Assembly: GCF_017875645.1 (NCBI RefSeq)
Contig: NZ_JAGGMR010000001.1
Location: 6,882,001 to 6,946,000 of the forward strand
Source: Nocardia goodfellowii
Lineage (GTDB): Bacteria > Actinomycetota > Actinomycetes > Mycobacteriales > Mycobacteriaceae
Reading direction: 5' to 3'
Length of the DNA: 64,000 bases
Part shown: one piece after another, positions 18,329-26,349 of the stretch
How positions within the stretch are numbered: position 1 is the first letter of the stretch
Layout: each line of letters starts with the position of its first letter
The notes under the pieces: model-generated
The model's input: only the letters and a program-made list of their open reading frames with translations
What the model was told of the DNA's origin: nothing
The model's database searches: none
Position numbers and translations under genes: made by a program

Positions 18329-19804
18329 TCAGGCGTTGCCGGAGAGCTTCTCCCGCAGTGCCGCCAGCTGCGCGTCGCTGGCCAGCGAACCGCCGGCCGA
18401 CTCGGTGGAGCTGGACGAAGAGGAAGCAGCCTGCGAACCGCTCTCGGAGGAGTAGTTGCCCGCGGCGGTGCCGTTGGCAGCCTCGGCGGCGGCGTCGGCC
18501 GCCATCTTCTCCATCTGAGCGGTGTGCATCTTGTGGCGACGCTCGGCCTCGGCGTAGCGGCCTTCCCACTCTTCGCGCTGCTTGTCGAAGCCCTCGAGCC
18601 ACTCGTTGGTGTCGGGATCGAAGCCCTCGGGGAAGATGTAGTTGCCCTGCTCGTCGTAGCTGTCGGCCATGCCGTACTTCGACGGGTCGAACTCGGCGTG
18701 GTAATCCTCGTTCGCCTGCTTCAGCGACAGCGAGATCCGGCGACGCTCCAGGTCGATGTCGATGACCTTGACCATCGCGTCGTCGCCGACGGCGACAACC
18801 TGGTCCGGGACCTCCACGTGGCGCTCGGCCAGCTCGGAGATGTGCACCAGGCCCTCGATGCCCTCTTCGACACGCACGAACGCACCGAACGGAACCAGCT
18901 TGGTGACCTTGCCCGGGACGATCTGGCCGATCGCGTGGGTGCGGGCGAACTGACGCCACGGATCTTCCTGAGTCGCCTTGAGCGACAGGGAGACACGCTC
19001 GCGGTCCAGGTCGACGTCGAGGACCTCGACGGTGACCTCGGTGCCGACCTCGACGACCTCGGACGGGTGGTCGATGTGCTTCCAGGACAGCTCGGAGACG
19101 TGCACCAGGCCGTCGACGCCGCCCAGGTCCACGAAGGCACCGAAGTTGACGATCGAGGAGACCACACCCTTGCGGACCTGGCCCTTCTGCAGCTGGTGCA
19201 GGAACTCGCTGCGGACCTCGGACTGGGTCTGCTCGAGCCACGCACGGCGGGACAGGACCACGTTGTTGCGGTTCTTGTCCAGCTCGATGATCTTGGCCTC
19301 GATCTCCTTGCCGACGTACGGCTGGAGGTCGCGGACACGACGCATCTCGACGAGGGAGGCCGGGAGGAAGCCACGCAGGCCGATGTCCAGGATCAGGCCG
19401 CCCTTGACGACCTCGATGACGGTGCCCTTGACGGCCTCGTCCTTCTCCTTGAGCTCCTCGATGGTGCCCCACGCACGCTCGTACTGCGCCCGCTTCTTCG
19501 ACAGAATCAGGCGGCCTTCCTTGTCCTCCTTGGTGAGAACAAGCGCCTCGACCTCATCGCCCACGGAAACGACCTCGTTGGGGTCGACATCGTGCTTGAT
19601 GGAGAGCTCGCGGGAGGGGATGACGCCTTCGGTCTTGTAACCGATGTCGAGCAGGACCTCGTCGCGGTCGACCTTGACGATGGTTCCTTCGACGATGTCG
19701 CCGTCGTTGAAGTACTTGATCGTGGCGTCGATGGCGGCGAGGAAATCCTCGGCAGAGCCGATGTCATTGACGGCTACCTGCGGCGAGGTGACGGTGGTGG
19801 GCAT
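18329..19804 (-). CDS. rpsA: 30S ribosomal protein S1
   Basis: 491 residues with four S1 RNA-binding repeats, each with the G-x-V-x-F/V-x-x-G core (for example VDRDEVLLDIGYKTEGVIP and VNFGAFVDLGGVDGLVH). This is the actinobacterial length of about 480. S1 recruits and unwinds mRNA on the small subunit. After the repeats come an acidic segment, a Ser-rich low-complexity stretch and the conserved end LREKLSGNA. ATG at 19804 gives the normal N-terminus MPTTVTSPQVAVND; a 14-residue extension upstream is not expected. Confidence 0.97.
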   Translation of the reverse strand: MPTTVTSPQVAVNDIGSAEDFLAAIDATIKYFNDGDIVEGTIVKVDRDEVLLDIGYKTEGVIPSRELSIKHDVDPNEVVSVGDEVEALVLTKEDKEGRLILSKKRAQYERAWGTIEELKEKDEAVKGTVIEVVKGGLILDIGLRGFLPASLVEMRRVRDLQPYVGKEIEAKIIELDKNRNNVVLSRRAWLEQTQSEVRSEFLHQLQKGQVRKGVVSSIVNFGAFVDLGGVDGLVHVSELSWKHIDHPSEVVEVGTEVTVEVLDVDLDRERVSLSLKATQEDPWRQFARTHAIGQIVPGKVTKLVPFGAFVRVEEGIEGLVHISELAERHVEVPDQVVAVGDDAMVKVIDIDLERRRISLSLKQANEDYHAEFDPSKYGMADSYDEQGNYIFPEGFDPDTNEWLEGFDKQREEWEGRYAEAERRHKMHTAQMEKMAADAAAEAANGTAAGNYSSESGSQAASSSSSSTESAGGSLASDAQLAALREKLSGNA

Positions 19805-19946
19805 ATGTCGGTTTGCTCCGGACGGATTGTGGTCGGTTGCGGACATTGGAACTTTCGGTACGCTGCGTTCTCACCGCGACGATGCGACGACGGACACAAA
19901 GGAACGTACCGCAAACCCCACTCGTGAAACTCAGCACGGGCGCTCT

Positions 19947-19966
19947 GTTACTCAGTACTCTGTAAC
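19947..19966. repeat. 20-bp imperfect palindrome upstream of rpsA
   Basis: GTTAC-TCAGTACTCT-GTAAC has 16 of 20 symmetric positions and lies in the 289-bp divergent region between rpsA and the methyltransferase gene. It could be an operator; no regulator is suggested by its neighbours. Confidence 0.35.
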
Positions 19967-20093
19967 CGTCGGTGGATCGTTACTTCCGGACTGGCACACA
20001 GCAAGACACAAGGCACTCGCGACGTTCAGCGTACGCGACCTTGATGGGCGCGGGCAAACCGGCGCCCGCGCCACACCGCGATATGGTGACGGC

Positions 20094-20945
20094 GTGTCGG
20101 AAGATCGCCATGCGCAAGCAAACGCACTGCTAGGAACCACCGGAACCACGCGTACCCGAATCGGCTCGGCCGACAGTCAGCGGGCCAGCCGCCGATGGTG
20201 GGACGCCGACGCCGACCAGTACCACCAGACCCACGCCGACTTCCTCGGCGTCGACTCCCCCGGCGGCGAGTTCGTCTGGTGCCCGGAGGGGTTACACGAG
20301 GGGGACATGCGGTTGCTCGGCGAGATCGCGGGCAAGCGAATCCTGGAAATCGGCTGCGGCTCGGCGCCGTGTTCGCGGTGGCTGGCCGGTCAGGGCGCCT
20401 ACCCCGTCGGACTGGATCTCTCGGCCAAGATGCTCGGGCGCGGTGTGGCCGCCATGGCGGCGGGCGGGCCCCGCGTCCCGCTGGTGCAGGCGGGGGCCGA
20501 GGCGCTGCCTTTCGCGGGCGAGTCCTTCGATCTGGCCTGTTCCGCCTTCGGCGCGGTCCCCTTCGTCGCCGACTCCGCGCAGGTGATGCGCGAGGTCGCT
20601 CGCGTGCTGCGCCCCGGCGGCCGCTGGGTGTTCTCCGTCAATCATCCGATCCGCTGGATCTTCCCCGACGATCCCGGCTCCGCGGGCCTCACCGCGACCA
20701 TCCCCTATTTCGACCGCAGCCCTTATGTAGAGGTCGACGCGGACGGCGAACCCACCTACGTCGAGCACCACCGCACCATCGGCGACCGCGTCCGCGAGAT
20801 CGTCGCGGCGGGGCTGACGGTCACCGACATCATCGAACCCGACTGGCCGGAGTGGCTCGAGCGGGAGTGGGGTCAGTGGAGTCCGCTGCGCGGCGAACTC
20901 TTCCCCGGCACCGCCATCTTCGTCACCGAGAAACCGGCGGCCTGA
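20094..20945 (+). CDS. class I SAM-dependent methyltransferase
   Basis: 283 residues with a Rossmann-like methyltransferase core (Methyltransf_11 type). Motif I is ILEIGCGSAPCSRWLA, the acidic end of strand two is VGLDLS, and the post-II region AEALPFAGESFDLACSAFGAVPF is typical. After it comes VLRPGGRWVFSVNHP. The C-terminal NHPIRWIFPDDPG... EHHRTIGD region is shared with small-molecule methyltransferases of actinobacteria. GTG at 20094 is the best in-frame start. The substrate is unknown. It is divergent from rpsA, a position conserved in relatives as far as I recall. Confidence 0.8.
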   Translation: MSEDRHAQANALLGTTGTTRTRIGSADSQRASRRWWDADADQYHQTHADFLGVDSPGGEFVWCPEGLHEGDMRLLGEIAGKRILEIGCGSAPCSRWLAGQGAYPVGLDLSAKMLGRGVAAMAAGGPRVPLVQAGAEALPFAGESFDLACSAFGAVPFVADSAQVMREVARVLRPGGRWVFSVNHPIRWIFPDDPGSAGLTATIPYFDRSPYVEVDADGEPTYVEHHRTIGDRVREIVAAGLTVTDIIEPDWPEWLEREWGQWSPLRGELFPGTAIFVTEKPAA

Positions 20946-20964
20946 GCACGGCCGCCGGGCAACT

Positions 20965-21129
20965 TCATCGTTCGGATTTCGGTCCGCGCCCGGCCTGTTT
21001 CAGGGCTAGGCGCAGGGCGTATTCGATTTGGGCGTTGATGCTGCGGAGGTCGTCGGCCGCCCACTTGGCCAGGGCTTCGTGAACGGCCGGGTCGAGCCGC
21101 AGCAACAGCTTCTTGCGTTCGGCGGGCAT
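20965..21129 (-). CDS. Arc-type ribbon-helix-helix protein
   Basis: 54 residues with the RHH signature: a short basic strand (KKLLLRLDPAVHEAL) followed by two helices (LRSINAQIEYALRLALKQAG). Such small dimers bind palindromic operators. It begins 11 bp after the SPFH gene's stop, so the two form one operon, and it probably autoregulates that operon through the GTGATATCAC palindrome in front of the SPFH gene. It resembles antitoxins of HicB/CopG type, but the partner is an SPFH protein, not a recognisable toxin. Confidence 0.75.
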   Translation of the reverse strand: MPAERKKLLLRLDPAVHEALAKWAADDLRSINAQIEYALRLALKQAGRGPKSER

Positions 21130-21140
21130 CAGCCGGCCTC

Positions 21141-22022
21141 TTAGTTGTAGAGGGTGCCGGTATTGACGACAGGCTGGGTGGCTCGGTCGCTGCACAGCAC
21201 CACCAGCAGGTTGGACACCATGGCCGCCTTTCGCTCTTCGTCGAGTTCGACCAGGCCCTGCTCGGCGAGCCGATCGAGGGCGAGGCCGACCATGCCGACA
21301 GCGCCCTCGACGATACGAGCACGAGCGGCGACCACCTGGTTGGCCTGCTGACGGACCAGCATGGCCTGGGCGATCTCCGGCGCGTAGGCGAGGTGGGTGA
21401 TGCGCGCTTCCAGGACCTCGATGCCGGCCAGTTCGGTGCGGTCACGCAGTTCGACGGTGAGTTCCTCGGCGACCTCCGCGCCGTCGCGCAGGCTGGTGCG
21501 GGCGTCGTCGTGCGCGTCGTAGGGATGCGTGGTGGCGAGGTGACGCACGGCGGCCTCGGACTGGGTCTCGACGTACTCCTCGTAGTCGTCGACCGCGAAC
21601 GCGGCCTTGAAGCTGTCGAAGACGCGGTAGACGACCACGGCGGCGATCTCGACGGGATTGCCGTCGGCGTCGTTGACCTTCAGCTTCTGGGTCTCGAAGT
21701 TACGCACGCGCAGCGTGATGCTCTTGCGATCGGTGAGCGGGACGGTGGAGTAGAAGCCGGGTTCGCTGATCGAGCCGATGTAGCGGCCGAAGAACTGCAC
21801 CACCTTGGCTTCGTTCGGATTCACGATGGTGAGGCCGGTAGCGAGCAGCAACAGCACCGCGACCACGACGCAGGCCGCGATCGCCGCGATGAGCGCGGGC
21901 GGGTTCCCGTCCCCGGCGGCGATGAACCCGAACACGGCCACACCGCCGAAGAAGAGGGTGAGCACCAACCAGCCCAACAGCACCAGAAAGCCGTTGACGT
22001 GGAATGCGGACCTGAGCTTCAT
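21141..22022 (-). CDS. SPFH-domain membrane protein (stomatin/prohibitin-like)
   Basis: 293 residues. Two N-terminal transmembrane helices (about 10-35 and 45-65) lead into an SPFH/Band 7 domain opening with [20 protein letters not shown]. Helical segments with [19 protein letters not shown] follow, the oligomerisation region. Such proteins form membrane rings that regulate proteases or membrane order. ATG at 22022 begins directly at the basic N-terminus. It is co-transcribed with the small RHH gene. This combination recurs in actinobacteria, so the pair is probably functional. Confidence 0.8.
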   Translation of the reverse strand: MKLRSAFHVNGFLVLLGWLVLTLFFGGVAVFGFIAAGDGNPPALIAAIAACVVVAVLLLLATGLTIVNPNEAKVVQFFGRYIGSISEPGFYSTVPLTDRKSITLRVRNFETQKLKVNDADGNPVEIAAVVVYRVFDSFKAAFAVDDYEEYVETQSEAAVRHLATTHPYDAHDDARTSLRDGAEVAEELTVELRDRTELAGIEVLEARITHLAYAPEIAQAMLVRQQANQVVAARARIVEGAVGMVGLALDRLAEQGLVELDEERKAAMVSNLLVVLCSDRATQPVVNTGTLYN

Positions 22023-22042
22023 GACATCCTCCGAGTATCAAA

Positions 22043-22052
22043 GTGATATCAC
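22043..22052. promoter_or_regulatory. palindrome in the SPFH-RHH promoter
   Basis: GTGATATCAC is a perfect 10-bp palindrome 20 bp upstream of the SPFH start, with a second TATCA just before it at 22036. It is a plausible operator for the RHH protein encoded downstream. Confidence 0.45.
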
Positions 22053-22094
22053 GAAGATAGCACAGCTCCGCTCCTCGAAAACAGCCTTCGACTT

Positions 22095-22871
22095 TCAGAT
22101 GTGCCGCGGCGGGGCCAGGTCCGGCGGTTCGTGCAGGGCGCCGGATGTCGCCGGATCCCTCGGCGAAGTACGTTGCGCGGCAATGATTTCGCGTGCGTGC
22201 GCGATGGGTGTGCGGCCGTGCGCGCGGGCCAGCCGGAGCAAACGTTCCCGCGCCTGCTCGATATCGGACTCGAAGTATTCCGCCAGGATGCCGACCGCGA
22301 TCGAGACCACGGTGGTGCCCCCGAGGACGGCGGCCATGGTTTCGGCGGCGCCGGCCCGGCGGCTCTCAGCCGCCCCCGAGGACAGCGCCACCGCCGCCAA
22401 GTCGGCGAGGATCTGCCCGAAATCGTTGGGCCGCAAGTCTCCCCACGGCTCCTCGGTGTGCACCACCAGCGAACCCAGCGGCGTATCGAAGGCCTGCACC
22501 GGGAACGCTCGGACGCCGTGCAACCCCGCCGCCAGCGCCCGCTGCCGGTACCGCGTCCAGCGGGGGTTCTCCTCGGCCGCGATGTCGCCGATCATGGTCA
22601 CCGCGCCGTCGCGGGCACTACTCGGACCGGGTCCGGTGCTGTGCAGCAGCGGGTCGGCCGGACCGCCCCCGCGCACGGACTCCGCGACGAGATGGACCGC
22701 CGGTTCGCCGGCGCCGCGCCGATCGAGCAACACCACGACCGCCGAGTACGCCTCGAATCCCGCACGGGCGTGCCGGGCGACCGACTGCAGCATCGTGAGC
22801 ACATCGAAATCGGTCGTCAGGGTCGCGGTCAGCTCCGCGACCGCGATCCGGGTCAGTGCGGTGTTGGTCAT
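22095..22871 (-). CDS. GAF-ANTAR RNA-binding regulator (second of a pair)
   Basis: 258 residues: an N-terminal GAF sensor domain (about 10-165) and a C-terminal ANTAR domain, recognisable by VSIAVGILAEYFESDIEQARERLLRLARAHG. ANTAR proteins bind twin hexanucleotide-loop RNA hairpins and act as antiterminators. The start overlaps the preceding GAF-ANTAR gene by 4 bases (ATGA), so the two are translated together. The ligand of the GAF domain is unknown. The tail after the ANTAR helices is Pro-rich and probably disordered. Confidence 0.8.
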   Translation of the reverse strand: MTNTALTRIAVAELTATLTTDFDVLTMLQSVARHARAGFEAYSAVVVLLDRRGAGEPAVHLVAESVRGGGPADPLLHSTGPGPSSARDGAVTMIGDIAAEENPRWTRYRQRALAAGLHGVRAFPVQAFDTPLGSLVVHTEEPWGDLRPNDFGQILADLAAVALSSGAAESRRAGAAETMAAVLGGTTVVSIAVGILAEYFESDIEQARERLLRLARAHGRTPIAHAREIIAAQRTSPRDPATSGALHEPPDLAPPRHI

Positions 22872-23674
22872 CCGTGCCCCTCGATGCTGTCGCGCTGGTC
22901 TCGCAAGGACAATCGCCGAGCGACAATATCCGCCGCTACCTCGACGATCGAACGACCCTGCGCATAGGAGTAGGCCCGCAACCGGTCCAGCCCCTCTTCG
23001 GCCGAGACGCCGAGTTGCACAGCCACCATGCCCGAAGCGACATACACCTCGGAGCGGGAGAACGATCCGGGCTCTTCGAAGCCCGGCTCCCGCAATTCCG
23101 AAAGCGCCACCGCGGATTCGACGCCGCCCGCGGCCAGCACCCGCTCGTGCCAGTTGGTCTGCAGAGCCTTTCCGATCGCGAACGCGCACCCGGCCGCCGA
23201 ATGCCGAGCCTCCGCGGTGAGCACACCGATCGTCTTCCGGTACAACTCCAGCACGCCGATGGGGCGGCGGGCGCCGGGGACCGGGAAGGCGAACGCCGCC
23301 CGAACACCGAGGGCCAGGATTTCCGGTGTGAAGGCGGGCCAGCGCTCCGCCGCGGGACCGGCGTCGAGCTCCGGCCACAGCTCCTCGTGGTTGTCGCGGT
23401 AGGCGGCCAGGCACGGCCCCTCCCCGATGACGAACTGCAACTCGTCGATCTGCTGCGCCACCGGGTCGGTGGCGTAAACCAGCTCACGGGTGCTGGTGTC
23501 GGCTGTCAGCACCGCGACCGCGGCACCGTCCGCGCCGGTCAACCGCACCGCGGCGGCGCACAGCGTGCTGATCCCGATGAACAGCGACGTTTCCGGCACA
23601 CGCCCGAAATCCGATTCGGCGAAGCGGTCGTGCCTGTCCGGAGAGCCGGACCGGCCGCCCGGTGACTCATCCAT
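22868..23674 (-). CDS. GAF-ANTAR RNA-binding regulator (first of a pair)
   Basis: 268 residues. The GAF domain covers about 25-180, with GEGPCLAAYRDNHEELWPEL, a segment frequent in mycobacterial GAF-ANTAR proteins. The ANTAR domain is at the C-terminal end (VASGMVAVQLGVSAEEGLDRLRAYSYAQG). ATG at 23674 starts the natural MDESPGG N-terminus. It is upstream of and overlaps the second GAF-ANTAR gene, suggesting that the two proteins heterodimerise or read two signals. No obvious target operon is nearby. Confidence 0.8.
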   Translation of the reverse strand: MDESPGGRSGSPDRHDRFAESDFGRVPETSLFIGISTLCAAAVRLTGADGAAVAVLTADTSTRELVYATDPVAQQIDELQFVIGEGPCLAAYRDNHEELWPELDAGPAAERWPAFTPEILALGVRAAFAFPVPGARRPIGVLELYRKTIGVLTAEARHSAAGCAFAIGKALQTNWHERVLAAGGVESAVALSELREPGFEEPGSFSRSEVYVASGMVAVQLGVSAEEGLDRLRAYSYAQGRSIVEVAADIVARRLSLRDQRDSIEGHG

Positions 23675-23756
23675 GAGTGCACACCCCTCTCCGTCTCGGG
23701 GGCAGTGCCGCGCGAATCGGACGTGCAACTCCGCCTGTGTTCTCACCGTACCGCCG

Positions 23757-24698
23757 CTATGCCCCCGAGTCAGCGACTCCCCGCCGGTAATCGCGACCGG
23801 ACCGGCCCCGACCGGCGGTGGCCAGCCGGCAGGCCTCGATATAGCCGCGCACCAGCGGACGAGTGTCGTCGCGACGCCAGGCGAGAGCGAGTTCGCTCGG
23901 GCTGACGCCCCGGACTTCGCGGACCACGACGCCGTCGTGCGCGACCAACGGCGCGTTGCCGCGCGCGAGCAGGACGACCCCGTCGCCGTTGAGAACGGCC
24001 TCGTAGGTTTCCTCGGTACTCGACACCACGCCGCCGATGATCGGCGGGCGGCCCGCGCGGGCGTCCAGAGCCAGCCAGTAGTCCCGGAGCACGCCCGCCG
24101 CTTCGGGCGCGGCGAGGAACGGTTCGTCGAGCAGGTCGGCGAAGTCGACGATCTCCTGCCCGGCGAGCCGATGGGTTTCCGGCAGGGCCACCAGGCGGGG
24201 TTCGCGCGCCACCACGATCCAGTGGTACCGCTCGCTGTCCGCGAACGGCAGCCAGACGAACGCGACATCGGCGCTCGCGTCGGCGAGGCCCGCCGTGGGG
24301 TCGAGCCAGCTGACTTGGCGCAGAACCGTTTTGGCCGCCGGAAAGGCCGCCGCGAAGCGCGACCGCACCGCGGGCAGCAGGCCGCGGCCGGGACTGGTGC
24401 TGATGCCGATCGTGAGCGTGGCTTCCTGCGCTACCTTCGCGGTCTCCACCGCCGAATGCGCTGCCGCCCACTCCGCGAGCACCCGGCGCGCGTGCGGCAG
24501 CAACGCCGCACCCACGGCGGTCAACTGGACCGAGCGGCCATCACGCACGAAAAGCTCGGCGCCCAAATGCTTTTCGAGCACGCGAAGCTGCTTGCTCAGG
24601 GCCGGCTGGGAGATGTACAGCCGTTCGGCGGCGCGCGTGAAGTTCAACTGTTCGGCGACCGCGACGAAATAGCGCAGATCCCGGCCGTGCACGTCCAT
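23757..24698 (-). CDS. LysR-family regulator
   Basis: 313 residues. The N-terminal winged helix is LRYFVAVAEQLNFTRAAERLYISQPALSKQLRVLEKHLGAELF, diagnostic for LysR. The rest is a periplasmic-binding-like effector domain. ATG at 24698 is preferred to a TTG two codons earlier. It is divergent from the SDR gene, and its start codon overlaps a 7-1-7 palindrome, so it probably represses itself and controls the SDR gene. The effector is unknown. Confidence 0.85.
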   Translation of the reverse strand: MDVHGRDLRYFVAVAEQLNFTRAAERLYISQPALSKQLRVLEKHLGAELFVRDGRSVQLTAVGAALLPHARRVLAEWAAAHSAVETAKVAQEATLTIGISTSPGRGLLPAVRSRFAAAFPAAKTVLRQVSWLDPTAGLADASADVAFVWLPFADSERYHWIVVAREPRLVALPETHRLAGQEIVDFADLLDEPFLAAPEAAGVLRDYWLALDARAGRPPIIGGVVSSTEETYEAVLNGDGVVLLARGNAPLVAHDGVVVREVRGVSPSELALAWRRDDTRPLVRGYIEACRLATAGRGRSGRDYRRGVADSGA

Positions 24699-24711
24699 AA
24701 CCAATGGTTAT
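24697..24711. promoter_or_regulatory. LysR-type palindrome overlapping the regulator start
   Basis: ATAACCA-A-TGGTTAT is a perfect 7-1-7 inverted repeat containing a T-N11-A motif, in the 89-bp gap between the divergent LysR and SDR genes. Confidence 0.6.
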
Positions 24712-24787
24712 CACAGGAGGTATTGGACGACAACCGTTTTCAACAGCGATGCTGATCCACGTAGCGGCGACAAGCGAGGAGAACCTG

Positions 24788-25630
24788 ATGAGCATCCCCA
24801 AGATCTGGCTGGTGACCGGTGCGAGCAGCGGTTTCGGCCGGGCGATCGCACAGGACGCGATCGACGCGGGCGACACCGTCATCGCGGTGGCGCGGCGCGC
24901 CGCCGCGCTCGACGATCTGGTCACCGCCCACCCGGATCAGATCGAGGCGATCAGCCTGGACGTCACCGACACCGCGCGGATCGAGGAGGTGGTCGCCGAT
25001 GTCGTCGCCCGGCACGGCCGGATCGACGTGCTGGTCAACAACGCGGGCCGGACCCAGGTGGGCGCGATCGAGGAAACCACCGAGGCCGAACTGCGTCAGC
25101 TGTTCGACCTGCACCTGTTCGGCCCCGCCGCGTTGACCAAGGCGGTACTGCCGCACATGCGGAAACAGCGCGGCGGCGCGATCGTCATGATGAGCAGCGT
25201 CGGCGGGCAGCTGTCCTTCGCGGGCTTCGGCGCTTACAGTGCGACGAAATTCGCGCTGGAGGGGCTCTCGGAGGCGCTCGCCGAGGAGGTGCGGCCGTTC
25301 GGCATCAAGGTACTGGTGGTCGAGCCGGGGGCGTTCCGGACCGGCCTGTTCGGCCCGGGGGCGGCGTACTTCAGCGACGAGATTCCCGCTTACGACGCGA
25401 CCGCGGGCGCAACCCGGCGGATGGTGCGGGGCGGCGACGGCACTCAGCCCGGCGATCCGGCCAAGGCCGCGGCGGCGATCCGGACCGCGCTCGACGCCGA
25501 GAACACGCCGTTGCGGTTGCCGCTCGGCGACGACTCGGTCGACGCCGTTCTGGGCCACCTCGACTCCGTCCGCGGCGAGTTGGCCGAGTGGGAGAAAGTC
25601 GCGCGCGCAACGGGTTTCGACCAGCAGTGA
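24788..25630 (+). CDS. short-chain dehydrogenase/reductase
   Basis: 280 residues of the classical SDR family. The cofactor motif is TGASSGFG (TGxxxGxG), the structural NNAG is present, and the catalytic serine with the YSATK pair (Y-x3-K) sits after MMSSVGG. The sequence resembles the oxidoreductases often annotated as retinol-dehydrogenase-like SDRs in actinobacteria. ATG at 24788 has GAGGAG ten bases upstream. It is divergent from a LysR gene that probably controls it. The substrate is not deducible. Confidence 0.88.
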   Translation: MSIPKIWLVTGASSGFGRAIAQDAIDAGDTVIAVARRAAALDDLVTAHPDQIEAISLDVTDTARIEEVVADVVARHGRIDVLVNNAGRTQVGAIEETTEAELRQLFDLHLFGPAALTKAVLPHMRKQRGGAIVMMSSVGGQLSFAGFGAYSATKFALEGLSEALAEEVRPFGIKVLVVEPGAFRTGLFGPGAAYFSDEIPAYDATAGATRRMVRGGDGTQPGDPAKAAAAIRTALDAENTPLRLPLGDDSVDAVLGHLDSVRGELAEWEKVARATGFDQQ

Positions 25631-25708
25631 CGCGGCCCGGCGACCGTCGCTACCGCCCGAATCGATGCACAGCCCCGCCTCGCGGCCGATCGAACAGCAG
25701 GAATACAC

Positions 25709-26341
25709 GTGATACCCACTAAGTTTCGCAGGCTTCTGCCGGTCGCACTGGTGACCGTCGCGCTCCTGGGGACGGCATGCGGCGCCGAAACCAGCTCCGC
25801 CGCACCGGCACCGGCGCCACCGCCGGCAAGCGAACCCGCACATCAGTTTCCGGGCCACGCCAGGCTCGATCGACTCGTCGGTGAATGGACCGCCGACAAG
25901 CAGACCTTCGTGGCGGGCGGAACCCCGGACAAACCACTGGTAGCGCGCGATCTCGTGTCGCGCTGGCGCTGGATCAGCGAGACCGGCAACAACTTCCTGC
26001 AGGAGGAAGTGGCGGGTACGCACGGCGACCGGCCCTATTACCGGCTCGGCCTGCTCGGCTACTCCCCCACCGACGACCGGTACGAATGGACGACGGTGGA
26101 CAGCGTGACGCCGATGATGATGAGCTATCGGGGCGCGAAAGCCAGTGCCGGTTCGGGCGAGATCACCATGACGGGCGACTTCACCGATCCGGGGATCGCC
26201 GGGCACCCCGGGGCGACGATCCCGATGCGGACGCTGATCGAGCTGGAGTCGCCCGACCGCACGGTCATGGAGATCTTCTTCACGCCGCCCGGGGAAACCG
26301 AGCGGCTGATCGACCGAGTCGTCCTCACCCGGCGGCGGTGA
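25709..26341 (+). CDS. DUF1579-like lipoprotein
   Basis: 210 residues with a lipoprotein signal: basic start, hydrophobic core LLPVALVTVALL and lipobox LGTAC at about 21-25, so it is lipid-anchored after export. An Ala/Pro-rich spacer follows, then a beta-rich domain with LDRLVGEWTAD and YRLGLLGYSPTDDRYEWTTVD, resembling the DUF1579 family. GTG at 25709 is the only start that keeps the signal intact. It is 78 bp downstream of the SDR gene on the same strand, possibly co-transcribed. No function is known. Confidence 0.7.
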   Translation: MIPTKFRRLLPVALVTVALLGTACGAETSSAAPAPAPPPASEPAHQFPGHARLDRLVGEWTADKQTFVAGGTPDKPLVARDLVSRWRWISETGNNFLQEEVAGTHGDRPYYRLGLLGYSPTDDRYEWTTVDSVTPMMMSYRGAKASAGSGEITMTGDFTDPGIAGHPGATIPMRTLIELESPDRTVMEIFFTPPGETERLIDRVVLTRRR

Positions 26342-26349
26342 AACGCGGG

